Source: an uncultured Bacteroidales bacterium (lineage in GTDB: Bacteria > Bacteroidota > Bacteroidia > Bacteroidales > WCHB1-69). From it: a DNA stretch of 14,331 nucleotides. This document shows positions 6,745 through 13,659 of the stretch, in pieces. The notes under the pieces were generated by a model. It was not told the origin of the DNA. It saw only the letters and a list, made by a program, of their open reading frames with translations, and made no database searches. The translations under genes and the position numbers were made by a program. How positions within the stretch are numbered: the first letter of the stretch is position 1; the number at the start of each line of letters is the position of its first letter. The stretch spans positions 1 through 14,331 of the forward strand of contig ONXT01000173.1 of the NCBI GenBank assembly GCA_900321845.1, given 5' to 3'.

Positions 6745-6783
6745 AATCTTTGAAAAAATTTATTTTACACGATGATTTGGGGC

Positions 6784-6806
6784 AAAAAAATGACGATCAG
6801 CTCGTC
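6784..6806 (-). terminator. Probable terminator of the secreted-protein gene
   Basis: In minus-strand RNA a 5-bp stem GACGA / UCGUC (6792-6796 with 6802-6806, loop of 5) is followed by one A and seven U (6784-6790). It lies about 22 nt after the stop codon at 6829. The short stem makes it weaker than the other terminators. Confidence 0.6.
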
Positions 6807-6828
6807 GCGTACAGGCCACACGCCTCGC

Positions 6829-7245
6829 CTACTGTTCCAAGAAGATTTTCTCCACACCGTAATCCTCGCCCAAAATCATCAGGGCGGCGCGGTCGGGATG
6901 CTCGCGGTTGGTGCGGACGGCATATTTCCAAATGACACTTTGGTTGGGAGCCAGATTGGCAGTTGAAGAGGCGACGAAGCTTTCGCCACCACGAGTTCCG
7001 TCGGGAGTGCTAATCCAACGGAAACTGTCCTTTTCAAATTCCTGACGCAGGGTGATGGCATGCTGGCGGCAGCCATTCACGAATACGAAAGTCACTATCA
7101 GTTCATTGGCGTTCTGGGGGTTGCGCTCAAATGTCCGGCTATACTGATAGCCCAGTTTTCCGAGCTCACTCACTTGGCGGTCAGCCTGGGCCGAGAGTCC
7201 AAACGGGAGGAGCAAAAACAGGGAAAAAGCGATGATTCTTATCAT
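6829..7245 (-). CDS. Small secreted protein of unknown function
   Basis: I do not recognise the family. From ATG 7245 the product is 138 residues. It begins with a signal peptide (MIRIIAFSLFLLLPFGLSAQA) with likely cleavage after SAQA, then a soluble, probably beta-rich domain of about 115 residues with one Cys (NGCRQHA). It should be periplasmic or secreted. An alternative GTG start at 7269 lies inside the rplQ terminator hairpin and would add eight residues, so 7245 is preferred. The ATG is only 7 nt beyond the terminator U-run. A near-consensus -7 box (TAAAATTTG, 7295 to 7287, spacing one too long) could serve it, but otherwise expression would need readthrough from the ribosomal operon. 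It sits alone between the two ribosomal blocks. Confidence 0.8.
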   Translation of the reverse strand: MIRIIAFSLFLLLPFGLSAQADRQVSELGKLGYQYSRTFERNPQNANELIVTFVFVNGCRQHAITLRQEFEKDSFRWISTPDGTRGGESFVASSTANLAPNQSVIWKYAVRTNREHPDRAALMILGEDYGVEKIFLEQ

Positions 7246-7252
7246 AAATATT

Positions 7253-7287
7253 AAAAAAAGTAGAGACACAGAGGGCTGCGTCTCTAC
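7253..7287 (-). terminator. Strong intrinsic terminator after rplQ
   Basis: In minus-strand RNA the stem GUAGAGACGCAG / CUGUGUCUCUAC has 12 pairs including one G-U, with the loop CCCU (7260-7287). Seven U follow (7259 to 7253). It ends the rpmD-rplQ operon 20 nt after the rplQ stop. Confidence 0.93.
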
Positions 7288-7307
7288 AAATTTTATTGGA
7301 TAGAAAA

Positions 7308-7820
7308 TTACTCAGCAGCGGGAGCTTCGGCAGCAGGGGCTTCTGTAGCAGGAGCCTCGGCGGCGGGAGCTTCTTCAACGGCAGGAGCAGCCTGGGCGTT
7401 TTTCTTGCCGCGGCTTCTTCTGGTCTTGGAGGCTGCCTTTTTCTTTTCAACGGTATAGGTTTCGTTGTAGTCGACGAATTCGATGATGCACATTTCAGCG
7501 GCATCGCCCTGACGGAAACCGGTTTTCAGAATGCGGGTGTAACCACCGGGACGGTCAGCGATTTTCTGGGAGATTTCGCGGAACAGTTCAGTGACGGCAT
7601 ATTTGTTGTGGAGATAGGAGAATACCATACGACGTGAGTGGGTCGTATCGTTTTTGCTCTTCGTCACCAACGGTTCGATGTATTTGCGCAATTCCTTTGC
7701 TTTGGCAGTGGTCGTGGAAATCCGTTTGTGGAGGATTAACGAGCAGGCCATATTCGACAGCATCGCCTTTCTATGGGCGGCTGTTCTTCCTAAATGATTG
7801 ATTCTTTTCTGGTGTCTCAT
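7308..7820 (-). CDS. rplQ: 50S ribosomal protein L17 (bL17) with Ala/Pro/Glu tail
   Basis: L17 is a late-assembly protein at the base of the 50S subunit near the tunnel exit. Residues 1-117 are the conserved domain (MRHQKRINHLGRTAAHRKAM, then LEL-type helices and GGYTRILKTGFRQGDAAEMCIIEFVD). A basic linker (KTRRSRGKKN) follows and then a 27-residue tail of AEAP-type repeats (7311-7391) with imperfect DNA repeats. E. coli L17 is about 127 residues, and such tails are common in Bacteroidota. It starts 5 nt after rpoA and is the last gene of the operon, as in the standard alpha operon. Confidence 0.97.
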   Translation of the reverse strand: MRHQKRINHLGRTAAHRKAMLSNMACSLILHKRISTTTAKAKELRKYIEPLVTKSKNDTTHSRRMVFSYLHNKYAVTELFREISQKIADRPGGYTRILKTGFRQGDAAEMCIIEFVDYNETYTVEKKKAASKTRRSRGKKNAQAAPAVEEAPAAEAPATEAPAAEAPAAE

Positions 7821-7825
7821 AACGA

Positions 7826-8821
7826 TTATTCCTTATCTAATTTATACTTTGCTACATTCATTCCGAAATCGAGACCCTTGGATTTTACGAGGTCTTCCAA
7901 TTCAGAAAGGGATTTTTTACCGAAATTACGGAATTTGAGGAGATCGCTCTTATGGATGGCGACCACATCGCCGAGCGTTTCGAGTGATGCGGAGGAGAGG
8001 CAGTTGAGGGCACGTACGGAGAGGTCCATGTCAATCAACCTGGTTTTGAGGAGCTGGCGGATTTTGAGAGTTTCATCGTCGAATTCGCTTTCAACGCCAA
8101 CGGTAGCCGGGGTATCGACCAAAATCTTGTCATCCGAGAAGAGGACGAAATGTTGGATCAATATCTTGGCCGCCTCGCGAAGGGCGTCCTTGGGAGAGAT
8201 TGAACCGTCGGTAGTGATTTCGAGGATCAGCTTTTCGAAGTCGGTTTTTTGCTCAACGCGGAAGTTATCGATCACATACTTCACATTGCGGATGGGAGTA
8301 TAGATGGAATCGATGGCGATGACATTGACTCCTTCGTGGAGCGACTTGTTCTCGTCTGCGGGGACATAGCCGCGGCCTTTGTCGATGGTGATTTTCATCA
8401 CGAGGCGCACGTCTGGTTCCATGGTGCAGATCACCTCCTCAGGATTGAGTACCTGGAAGTAGTTCAAGAAACGGTTCATGTCGCCGGCGACGAATTTATC
8501 CTGACCGGAGATGGTGATGGTTGTCTCTTCGCTAATGTTGTTTTCGATTTTCTGTTTGAAACGGATCTTCTTGAGGTTCAAGACGATGTCGGTGACATCC
8601 TGCATCACACCAGGGATGGAGGAGAATTCCTGAGCCACGCCCTCGATTTTGATGGAGGTGATTGCGAACCCTTCCAAGGAGGAGAGCAGCACTCGGCGGA
8701 GGGCATTGCCGATGGTCATGCCGAAGCCGGGCTGGAGGGGACGGAATTCAAACACGCCATGAAAATCGTCCGATTCCACCATTATCACTTTGTCGGGTTT
8801 CTGAAAGGTTAATATTGCCAT
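7826..8821 (-). CDS. rpoA: RNA polymerase alpha subunit
   Basis: The alpha dimer nucleates RNA polymerase assembly, and its C-terminal domain contacts DNA and activators. The 331-residue product has the complete N-terminal domain (GNALRRVLLSSLEG at 38-51, an assembly motif) and a linker at about 235-250. The C-terminal domain keeps the DNA-binding residues Arg270 and Asn273 (SVRALNCL) and the helix-hairpin-helix FGKKSLSELEDLV (300-312). It lies between rpsD (48 nt upstream) and rplQ (5 nt downstream), as usual. A perfect Shine-Dalgarno-like sequence lies inside the gene at 8429-8439, before an in-frame ATG (Met134). Confidence 0.98.
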   Translation of the reverse strand: MAILTFQKPDKVIMVESDDFHGVFEFRPLQPGFGMTIGNALRRVLLSSLEGFAITSIKIEGVAQEFSSIPGVMQDVTDIVLNLKKIRFKQKIENNISEETTITISGQDKFVAGDMNRFLNYFQVLNPEEVICTMEPDVRLVMKITIDKGRGYVPADENKSLHEGVNVIAIDSIYTPIRNVKYVIDNFRVEQKTDFEKLILEITTDGSISPKDALREAAKILIQHFVLFSDDKILVDTPATVGVESEFDDETLKIRQLLKTRLIDMDLSVRALNCLSSASLETLGDVVAIHKSDLLKFRNFGKKSLSELEDLVKSKGLDFGMNVAKYKLDKE

Positions 8822-8869
8822 TTTTATGAATTTTATGTTTAAAAAATCAAATTGAATGAGAATCAGCCA

Positions 8870-9475
8870 TTATTTGGAGTACAATTCTACGATGGCCTGT
8901 TCGTTGATGTTTTCAGGAACCTCTTCTCTTTCAGGATAATTCATAAACTTACCGGTCATCAGATTTGCGTCCCATTCCAGCCAAGGATAGGCGTTGGTGC
9001 GGCCAGCGAGGGAATTGGTGATTACCTCGAGAGCTTGTGAGCGTTCGCGAACAGCTACAACGTCGCCGGGAACCAGCAGTCTGGAAGGAATGTTGGAGAT
9101 TTGTCCGTTGACGGTGATGTGGCGGTGGCTGACGAGCTGACGGGCGGCAGCGCGGGTCGGGGCGATGCCCAGACGGTAAACGACGTTGTCGAGACGTGAT
9201 TCGATCAGTTTAATAAGGTTTTGGCCTGTAACACCCTTCTTGCTGGCAGCCTTTTCGAACAATTTTCTGAATTGGCGTTCGAGGATGCCGTAGGTGTATT
9301 TGGCTTTCTGTTTTTCTTGGAGCTGCATGCCGTATTCGGAGAGTTTGGAACGGCGTTTGCTCTGGCCATGCTGTCCCGGAGGATAGTTTCTTCTCTCGAA
9401 ATTCTTATCGGGTCCGAAAATGGGTTCTTTGAATTTTCTTGCAATTTTGGTACGAGGTCCAGTATATCTTGCCAT
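8870..9475 (-). CDS. rpsD: 30S ribosomal protein S4 (uS4)
   Basis: S4 binds 16S rRNA early in 30S assembly, and in E. coli it represses translation of the alpha operon. The 201-residue product has the N-terminal region MARYTGPRTKIARKF, the RNA-binding SKRRSKLSEYGMQL segment, and the S4 domain at about 92-155 (SRLDNVVYRLGIAPTRAAARQLVSHRHI). The N-terminal part has no Cys, so this is a zinc-free form. It follows rpsK after 41 nt and precedes rpoA, the standard order. Confidence 0.98.
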   Translation of the reverse strand: MARYTGPRTKIARKFKEPIFGPDKNFERRNYPPGQHGQSKRRSKLSEYGMQLQEKQKAKYTYGILERQFRKLFEKAASKKGVTGQNLIKLIESRLDNVVYRLGIAPTRAAARQLVSHRHITVNGQISNIPSRLLVPGDVVAVRERSQALEVITNSLAGRTNAYPWLEWDANLMTGKFMNYPEREEVPENINEQAIVELYSK

Positions 9476-9516
9476 GATTTTCTAATTTTAATATTTTTAA
9501 CTACAATAACTACAAA

Positions 9517-9906
9517 TTAAACTCTTCTGCGTTTCGGAGGACGGCAGCCATTGTGCGGAAGCGGAGTGATGTCGATGATTTCTTCGACATTGATTCCGGA
9601 AGCGTGGATGGTTCTGATAGCGGATTCTCTACCGCCGCCGGGACCCTTCACATAAACCTTGACGCGTCTCAGACCGAGGTCGTAAGCGACCTTTGCGCAG
9701 TCTTGAGCAGCCATCTGGGCGGCGTACGGAGTGTTCTTCTTAGAACCTCTGAAACCCATCTTACCGGCTGAAGACCAAGAGATTACCTGACCGTCATTGT
9801 TGGTTAAAGATACGATTACATTATTGAACGATGCATAAACGAAAGCTTTGCCGAGTGCATCAATTCTTACAACTTTCTTTTTGGTTGTTTTTGTGCTTTT
9901 TGCCAT
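9517..9906 (-). CDS. rpsK: 30S ribosomal protein S11 (uS11)
   Basis: S11 lies on the 30S platform beside the mRNA exit and the 16S 3' end. The 129-residue product has the conserved core ASFNNVIVSLTNNDGQVISWSSAGKMGFRGSKK, the GPGGGRESAIR loop, and the near-invariant C-terminus TPLPHNGCRPPKRRRV with the Asn-Gly pair known to form isoaspartate in E. coli S11. It follows rpsM after an unusually long 78-nt gap that can fold into a hairpin (9937-9976). Confidence 0.98.
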   Translation of the reverse strand: MAKSTKTTKKKVVRIDALGKAFVYASFNNVIVSLTNNDGQVISWSSAGKMGFRGSKKNTPYAAQMAAQDCAKVAYDLGLRRVKVYVKGPGGGRESAIRTIHASGINVEEIIDITPLPHNGCRPPKRRRV

Positions 9907-9936
9907 ATTTCTAATATTTCTTTGTTCTTACTAAAC

Positions 9937-9976
9937 GGCCATCCGCAGGCGAATCAAGCGGCCAAGCGGAAGAGCC
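9937..9976 (-). promoter_or_regulatory. Structured RNA element between rpsM and rpsK
   Basis: In minus-strand RNA a three-part stem forms. GGCU pairs with GGCC (9976-9973 with 9940-9937), UCCGC with GCGGA (9970-9966 with 9946-9942) and GGC with GCC (9963-9961 with 9950-9948). Small CU/U and UU/U internal loops separate them, and the apical loop has 10 nt. The element is G/C-rich in contrast to the other A/T-rich gaps, has no U-run, and lies 30 nt before the rpsK start. It may be an r-protein binding or processing site; S4 is the E. coli alpha operon repressor. The function is inferred. Confidence 0.5.
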
Positions 9977-9984
9977 ACACTATT

Positions 9985-10362
9985 TTAGCCCTTAGTAGCT
10001 TTTTTCTTGTTGGCAACGGTTTTCTTACGGCCTTTACGCGTACGAGCGTTGTTCTTGGTGCTTTGTCCACGCAGCGGCAAACCGATACGATGGCGGATGC
10101 CTCTGTAGCAGCCGATATCCATCAGTCGCTTGATGTTCATTTGGACTTCGGAACGCAGGGCGCCTTCCACTTTCATTTCGCCGATGATGCCGCGGAGAGC
10201 TGCCAGCTCGTCGTCATTCCATTCGCTTACTTTCTTGTCGAAGCTGATGCCGGCCTCGTTCAAAATGCGTTGGGCCTGGCTTCTGCCAATTCCGTAGATG
10301 TAGGTCAAACCTATCTCTCCTCTTTTGTTTTTAGGTAAATCTATACCCGCAATTCTTGCCAT
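9985..10362 (-). CDS. rpsM: 30S ribosomal protein S13 (uS13)
   Basis: S13 is in the 30S head, contacts P-site tRNA with its C-terminal tail and forms intersubunit bridges. The 125-residue product has MARIAGIDLPKNKRGEIGLTYIYGIGRS (helix-two-turn-helix), the central coiled region, the conserved RGIRHRIGLPLRGQSTKNNARTRKG and a Lys-rich tail (KKTVANKKKATKG). It lies 35 nt after rpmJ and is followed by the structured gap before rpsK. Confidence 0.98.
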   Translation of the reverse strand: MARIAGIDLPKNKRGEIGLTYIYGIGRSQAQRILNEAGISFDKKVSEWNDDELAALRGIIGEMKVEGALRSEVQMNIKRLMDIGCYRGIRHRIGLPLRGQSTKNNARTRKGRKKTVANKKKATKG

Positions 10363-10397
10363 ATTCTATTTGTGTTTTTAAGTTATTATCTATAAAA

Positions 10398-10514
10398 TCA
10401 ACCTTGACGTTGTTTGAATTTCGGATTCTTTTTGTTGATAACGTAAACGACTCCGTGTCTTCTTACCACGATGCAGTCGTCACTTCTTTTCTTTACGGAT
10501 GTTTTAACTTTCAT
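10398..10514 (-). CDS. rpmJ: 50S ribosomal protein L36 (bL36), zinc-less form
   Basis: This 38-residue protein reads MKVKTSVKKRSDDCIVVR..., ending NKKNPKFKQRQG. It is the L36 that stabilises a 23S rRNA junction in the 50S subunit. The zinc ribbon ligands (C-x2-C ... C ... H) of the zinc form are mostly lost: only Cys14 remains, and the other positions are Ser, Asn/Lys and Phe. This fits the Bacteroidota type of L36. It is placed as in other bacteria, between infA (24 nt upstream) and rpsM (35 nt downstream). Its small size makes it easy to miss. Confidence 0.96.
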   Translation of the reverse strand: MKVKTSVKKRSDDCIVVRRHGVVYVINKKNPKFKQRQG

Positions 10515-10538
10515 TGCTTTAATTTTTATTATTTATTA

Positions 10539-10757
10539 TTATTTATGTCTGAATGTAATTCTTCCTTTGCTCAGGTCGTAGGGTGACATTTCAATCTGAA
10601 CCTTGTCGCCAGGGAGGATTTTGATGTAATGCATGCGCATCTTGCCCGAGATATGGGCGATGATGACATGTCCGTTTTCCAGTTGAACACGGAACATCGC
10701 ATTACCGAGGGATTCGATAACTACGCCTACCTGTTCGATGGATGATTGTTTTGCCAT
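10539..10757 (-). CDS. infA: Translation initiation factor IF-1
   Basis: IF-1 binds the 30S A site during initiation and assists IF-2 and IF-3. The 72-residue product is a single OB-fold (S1-like) domain with the family signature SLGNAMFRVQLENGHVIIAHISGKMR, followed by HYIKILPGDKVQIEMSPYDLSKGRITFRHK. The length is exactly typical. It follows map after 27 nt and precedes rpmJ, an arrangement common in Bacteroidota and Firmicutes. Confidence 0.98.
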   Translation of the reverse strand: MAKQSSIEQVGVVIESLGNAMFRVQLENGHVIIAHISGKMRMHYIKILPGDKVQIEMSPYDLSKGRITFRHK

Positions 10758-10784
10758 GAAATTTTCTTTTTGGTTTATAATAGA

Positions 10785-11579
10785 TTAATGTTTAATGCCT
10801 AATGCCTCTTCTACGAATTGATAAGTGGAAATGACTTCGGGTCCTTTGGAAGTGATGGCGATCTGGTGCTCGAAATGCGCGGCGGGTTTGCCGTCTGCGG
10901 TACGAGTCGTCCATTCGTCAGCATCGATTTTGATGCGGTGGGAGCCCATGGCGATCATCGGTTCCACGCAGAAGACCATTCCCGTGCGGATCAGTTCACC
11001 GGTACCGGGTTTCCCGTAGTTCGGGATATCGGGGGCGTCGTGCATTCTCCTGCCGATGCCGTGGCCGCAAAGCTCTCGTATCACCCCGTAGTTGAACGGT
11101 TTGACATAGCTCTCGACCGCATGGCTGATGTCGCCGATGTGGTTGCCCACCTTCACCGCTTTGATACCCTCGTACAACGACGCTTTGGTGCGTTCCACGA
11201 GGAGACGTTTCTCTTCGGAAATCTCGCCGACGGCAAAGGTGTAGGCGTAGTCGCCGTGCCAGCCTCCCAGTTCGGTGCCGCAATCCACGGTGATGATGTC
11301 GCCTTCACGCAGCACGTCGCTGTTCGGGATGCCGTGGACAATCACGTCGTTGACCGACAGGCAGAGGGAGGCGGGGAAACCGGCATACCCCTTGAACGAG
11401 GGAACGCCGTGGTTATCGCGGATGAACTCCTCAGCGACCTTGTCGATGTAGTAAAGCGGCACGCCGGGTTTGATCAGTTTGGCCACTTCACCCAAAGTCT
11501 TTCCAACAAGCAAAGAACTTTTTTTGATTAACTCTATTTCAGAATCAGTCTTCAGATGTACTCTTCTGAGAATACCCAT
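10785..11579 (-). CDS. map: Methionine aminopeptidase, type I
   Basis: This enzyme removes the initiator Met from nascent proteins at the ribosome. The 264-residue product has the pita-bread fold. All five metal ligands are visible: Asp99 (VDCG), Asp110 (WHGDYAYTF), His173 (GHGIGRRMHDAP), Glu206 (EPM) and Glu237 (FEHQIAIT). His82 (VHG) matches the substrate-contacting His. There is no N-terminal zinc-finger extension, so it is type Ia-like. The ATG is 2 nt after the secY stop, so the two are almost certainly translationally coupled. Confidence 0.97.
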   Translation of the reverse strand: MGILRRVHLKTDSEIELIKKSSLLVGKTLGEVAKLIKPGVPLYYIDKVAEEFIRDNHGVPSFKGYAGFPASLCLSVNDVIVHGIPNSDVLREGDIITVDCGTELGGWHGDYAYTFAVGEISEEKRLLVERTKASLYEGIKAVKVGNHIGDISHAVESYVKPFNYGVIRELCGHGIGRRMHDAPDIPNYGKPGTGELIRTGMVFCVEPMIAMGSHRIKIDADEWTTRTADGKPAAHFEHQIAITSKGPEVISTYQFVEEALGIKH

Positions 11580-11581
11580 TT

Positions 11582-12946
11582 TTAGTACGCGCCTCCTGCA
11601 CGACCTTTGATTTTTCCTGACTTGGTTAATCCATCATAATGTCTCATCCTCAGATGGCTGTCGATTTGCTGCATCGTATCGAGAACGACGCCCACCATAA
11701 TCAGCAGGGAGGTGCCTCCGAAGAACTGGGCGAACTGTTGGTTCACGTTAAAGAGTGCGCTCACGATAGCGGGCAGGATGGCCACGAAAGCCAGGAAGAA
11801 GGAGCCCGGGAGGGTGATTTTCGACATGATGTCATCGATGAATTGGGCGGTTTGCTTACCGGGTTTCACGCCTGGGATGAAGCCGCCGTTCTTCTTCAGC
11901 TCTTCAGAAATCTGCTGCGGGTTGATGGTGATGGCCGTGTAGAAATAGGTGAAGAGGATGATCATGATGAAGAACACGATATTGTAGCCCCAGCCGGTAT
12001 AGTCGATGAAACTGTACCAGAAGCCGCCGGGGGTGATTTCCGCCATATTGATGAAAGTCAGCGGCAGGAACATGAGTGCCTGTGCGAAGATGATAGGCAT
12101 AACGCCAGCTGCGTTCACCTTGAGGGGGAGGAAGTTGCGAGTGCCGCCATACTGCTTGTTGCCGACCATTCTCTTGGCATATTGCACGGGGATGCGGCGC
12201 GTACCCTGAACGAGAAGGATACTCAGACTGATGACGAGCAGCAGGATAAGGATTTCGATGATGAAAACGATCGGGCCGCCGGCATTGTCACCCACGCGGG
12301 AGACGAACTCGAATTTGAGGGCTGCTGGGAAACGGGCGATGATACCGATCATAATGATGAGGGAGATACCGTTGCCGATGCCCTTGTCGGTGATTTTCTC
12401 ACCCAGCCACATCAGGAACAGAGTGGCGCAGATGAGCAGGATGAAAGAGGTGATGGCAAAGGCGGAGATGCCGAGGATTTTGGAGGTCACCATCGTATGG
12501 GAGATGGCGCCGTAAGCTGACCCGTACTGGTTGGTGAGGTTGGCGATGTAAGCGGGGGCTTGGATGGCCACCACGGCGACCGTCAGATAACGGGTGATTT
12601 TGTTGATTTGCTTGCGGCCGCTTTCTCCTTCCTTCTGCAGTCTCTGGAAGTAAGGTACAACCAAGGTCAGCAATTGGATGACGATGGATGCGGAGATGTA
12701 GGGCATGATACCGAGTGCGAAGATGGAAGCCTTGGAGAATGCGCCACCTGAGAAGAGGTCGAGCATGCCGAGGAGACCTTCGCTGGCCTGTTTGGAGAAC
12801 TCTGCCAATGCGCCGGGGTGTACACCGGGGAGCACGATGTGGGTGCCCAAACGATAGATAAGAATGATGCCCAGCGTATAGAGGATTCTCTTGCGCAGGT
12901 CTTCAATCTTAAAAATGTTCTTTATGGTTTCTAAAAATTTTTTCAT
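11582..12946 (-). CDS. secY: Protein translocase subunit SecY
   Basis: SecY is the channel of the SecYEG translocon in the inner membrane. The 454-residue product has ten hydrophobic segments, from ILYTLGIILIYRLGTHIVLPG (TM1) through FFGGTSLLIMVGVVLDTMQQI (TM10). It has the conserved cytoplasmic loop GTRRIPVQYAKRMVG between TM6 and TM7, and NAAGVMPIIFAQAL in the lateral-gate region. The length is slightly above the roughly 440 residues of E. coli SecY. It sits between rplO (22 nt upstream) and map (2 nt downstream), as expected for the end of the spc operon. Confidence 0.98.
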   Translation of the reverse strand: MKKFLETIKNIFKIEDLRKRILYTLGIILIYRLGTHIVLPGVHPGALAEFSKQASEGLLGMLDLFSGGAFSKASIFALGIMPYISASIVIQLLTLVVPYFQRLQKEGESGRKQINKITRYLTVAVVAIQAPAYIANLTNQYGSAYGAISHTMVTSKILGISAFAITSFILLICATLFLMWLGEKITDKGIGNGISLIIMIGIIARFPAALKFEFVSRVGDNAGGPIVFIIEILILLLVISLSILLVQGTRRIPVQYAKRMVGNKQYGGTRNFLPLKVNAAGVMPIIFAQALMFLPLTFINMAEITPGGFWYSFIDYTGWGYNIVFFIMIILFTYFYTAITINPQQISEELKKNGGFIPGVKPGKQTAQFIDDIMSKITLPGSFFLAFVAILPAIVSALFNVNQQFAQFFGGTSLLIMVGVVLDTMQQIDSHLRMRHYDGLTKSGKIKGRAGGAY

Positions 12947-12968
12947 TCTTGGATATGATTAAATGTTT

Positions 12969-13445
12969 CTATTTCTGTTCGTCGGCGACAGCTTTAGCTC
13001 CGATAACGTTGATGGAGCCGCCGTTTTTCTCGATGGCTTCCTTAGCCGTTTTGGAGAATGCATGCGCATTGACGGTCAATTTGCAGGACAACTCGCCCTT
13101 GCCAAGAACCTTAATCAAATCTCTTTTCTTAACCAAACCGTTGGAGATCAAGACTTCAGGAGTGATTTCCGAGATGTTGGTCTTTTCGAAAATATATTGC
13201 AGGGTGCTGATATTGATGGCATTGTATTCAACGCGGTTGACGTTTTTGAAACCGCGTTTAGGCAGGATTCTATAGATGGGCATCTGGCCGCCTTCGAAAC
13301 CAATCTTGCGGCTGTAGCCGGATCTTGATTTGGCGCCCTTGTGGCCTCTTGTGGATGTGCCGCCCTTACCGGAACCTTGGCCGCGTCCTACTCTCTTACT
13401 TAATTTCGTTGAATTTTCTGCCGGTTTCAAACTATGTAAATTCAT
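12969..13445 (-). CDS. rplO: 50S ribosomal protein L15 (uL15)
   Basis: L15 binds 23S rRNA during late 50S assembly. The 158-residue product has the very basic Gly-rich N-terminal extension (LSKRVGRGQGSGKGGTSTRGHKG), FEGGQMPIYRILPKRGFKN, and a globular C-terminal domain ending GGSINVIGAKAVADEQK. It lies 34 nt after rpmD and 22 nt before secY. Confidence 0.98.
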   Translation of the reverse strand: MNLHSLKPAENSTKLSKRVGRGQGSGKGGTSTRGHKGAKSRSGYSRKIGFEGGQMPIYRILPKRGFKNVNRVEYNAINISTLQYIFEKTNISEITPEVLISNGLVKKRDLIKVLGKGELSCKLTVNAHAFSKTAKEAIEKNGGSINVIGAKAVADEQK

Positions 13446-13479
13446 ATCTTTCCTCTCTAATGTTTAAACAATCAATTAA

Positions 13480-13659
13480 TTAAATTTCTTCTACGGTTAC
13501 CAGGTGTTTCACTTTCTCAATCACGCCCAGAATTTGCGGGGTGGCGTTGTGTTCAACAGTTTGGTGCATTTTTTTGAGACCCAATGTCTCAAGAGATCTT
13601 TTTTGACGCAAAGGACGGTCAATAGAACTTCTTACTTGTGTGATTTTTAGCCTTTTCAT
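13480..13659 (-). CDS. rpmD: 50S ribosomal protein L30 (uL30)
   Basis: This 59-residue protein begins MKRLKITQVRSSIDRPLRQK, has SLETLGLKKMHQTVEHNATP in the middle and ends KVKHLVTVEEI. That is the standard short bacterial L30, which binds 23S rRNA helices in the 50S subunit. It is the first gene of the operon in this window. In most bacteria rpsE (S5) precedes rpmD by a few bases; here a 307-nt gap with a promoter and long leader precedes it, so the spc operon is broken at the S5/L30 junction. Confidence 0.97.
   Translation of the reverse strand: MKRLKITQVRSSIDRPLRQKRSLETLGLKKMHQTVEHNATPQILGVIEKVKHLVTVEEI

Noticed and set aside
7246..7269. GTG start for the secreted protein at 7269
   Set aside because: It lies inside the rplQ terminator stem. 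ATG 7245 gives a clean signal peptide.
8249..8812. 187-residue plus-strand reading frame opposite rpoA
   Set aside because: It overlaps a certain rpoA, resembles no known family and has no start signals.
10818..11531. 237-residue plus-strand reading frame opposite map
   Set aside because: map has all metal ligands and perfect context. This frame is its antisense shadow.
11639..12520. Acidic 293-residue plus-strand reading frame opposite secY
   Set aside because: secY is certain on the other strand. The acidic, His-rich composition is a typical mirror of a membrane protein gene.
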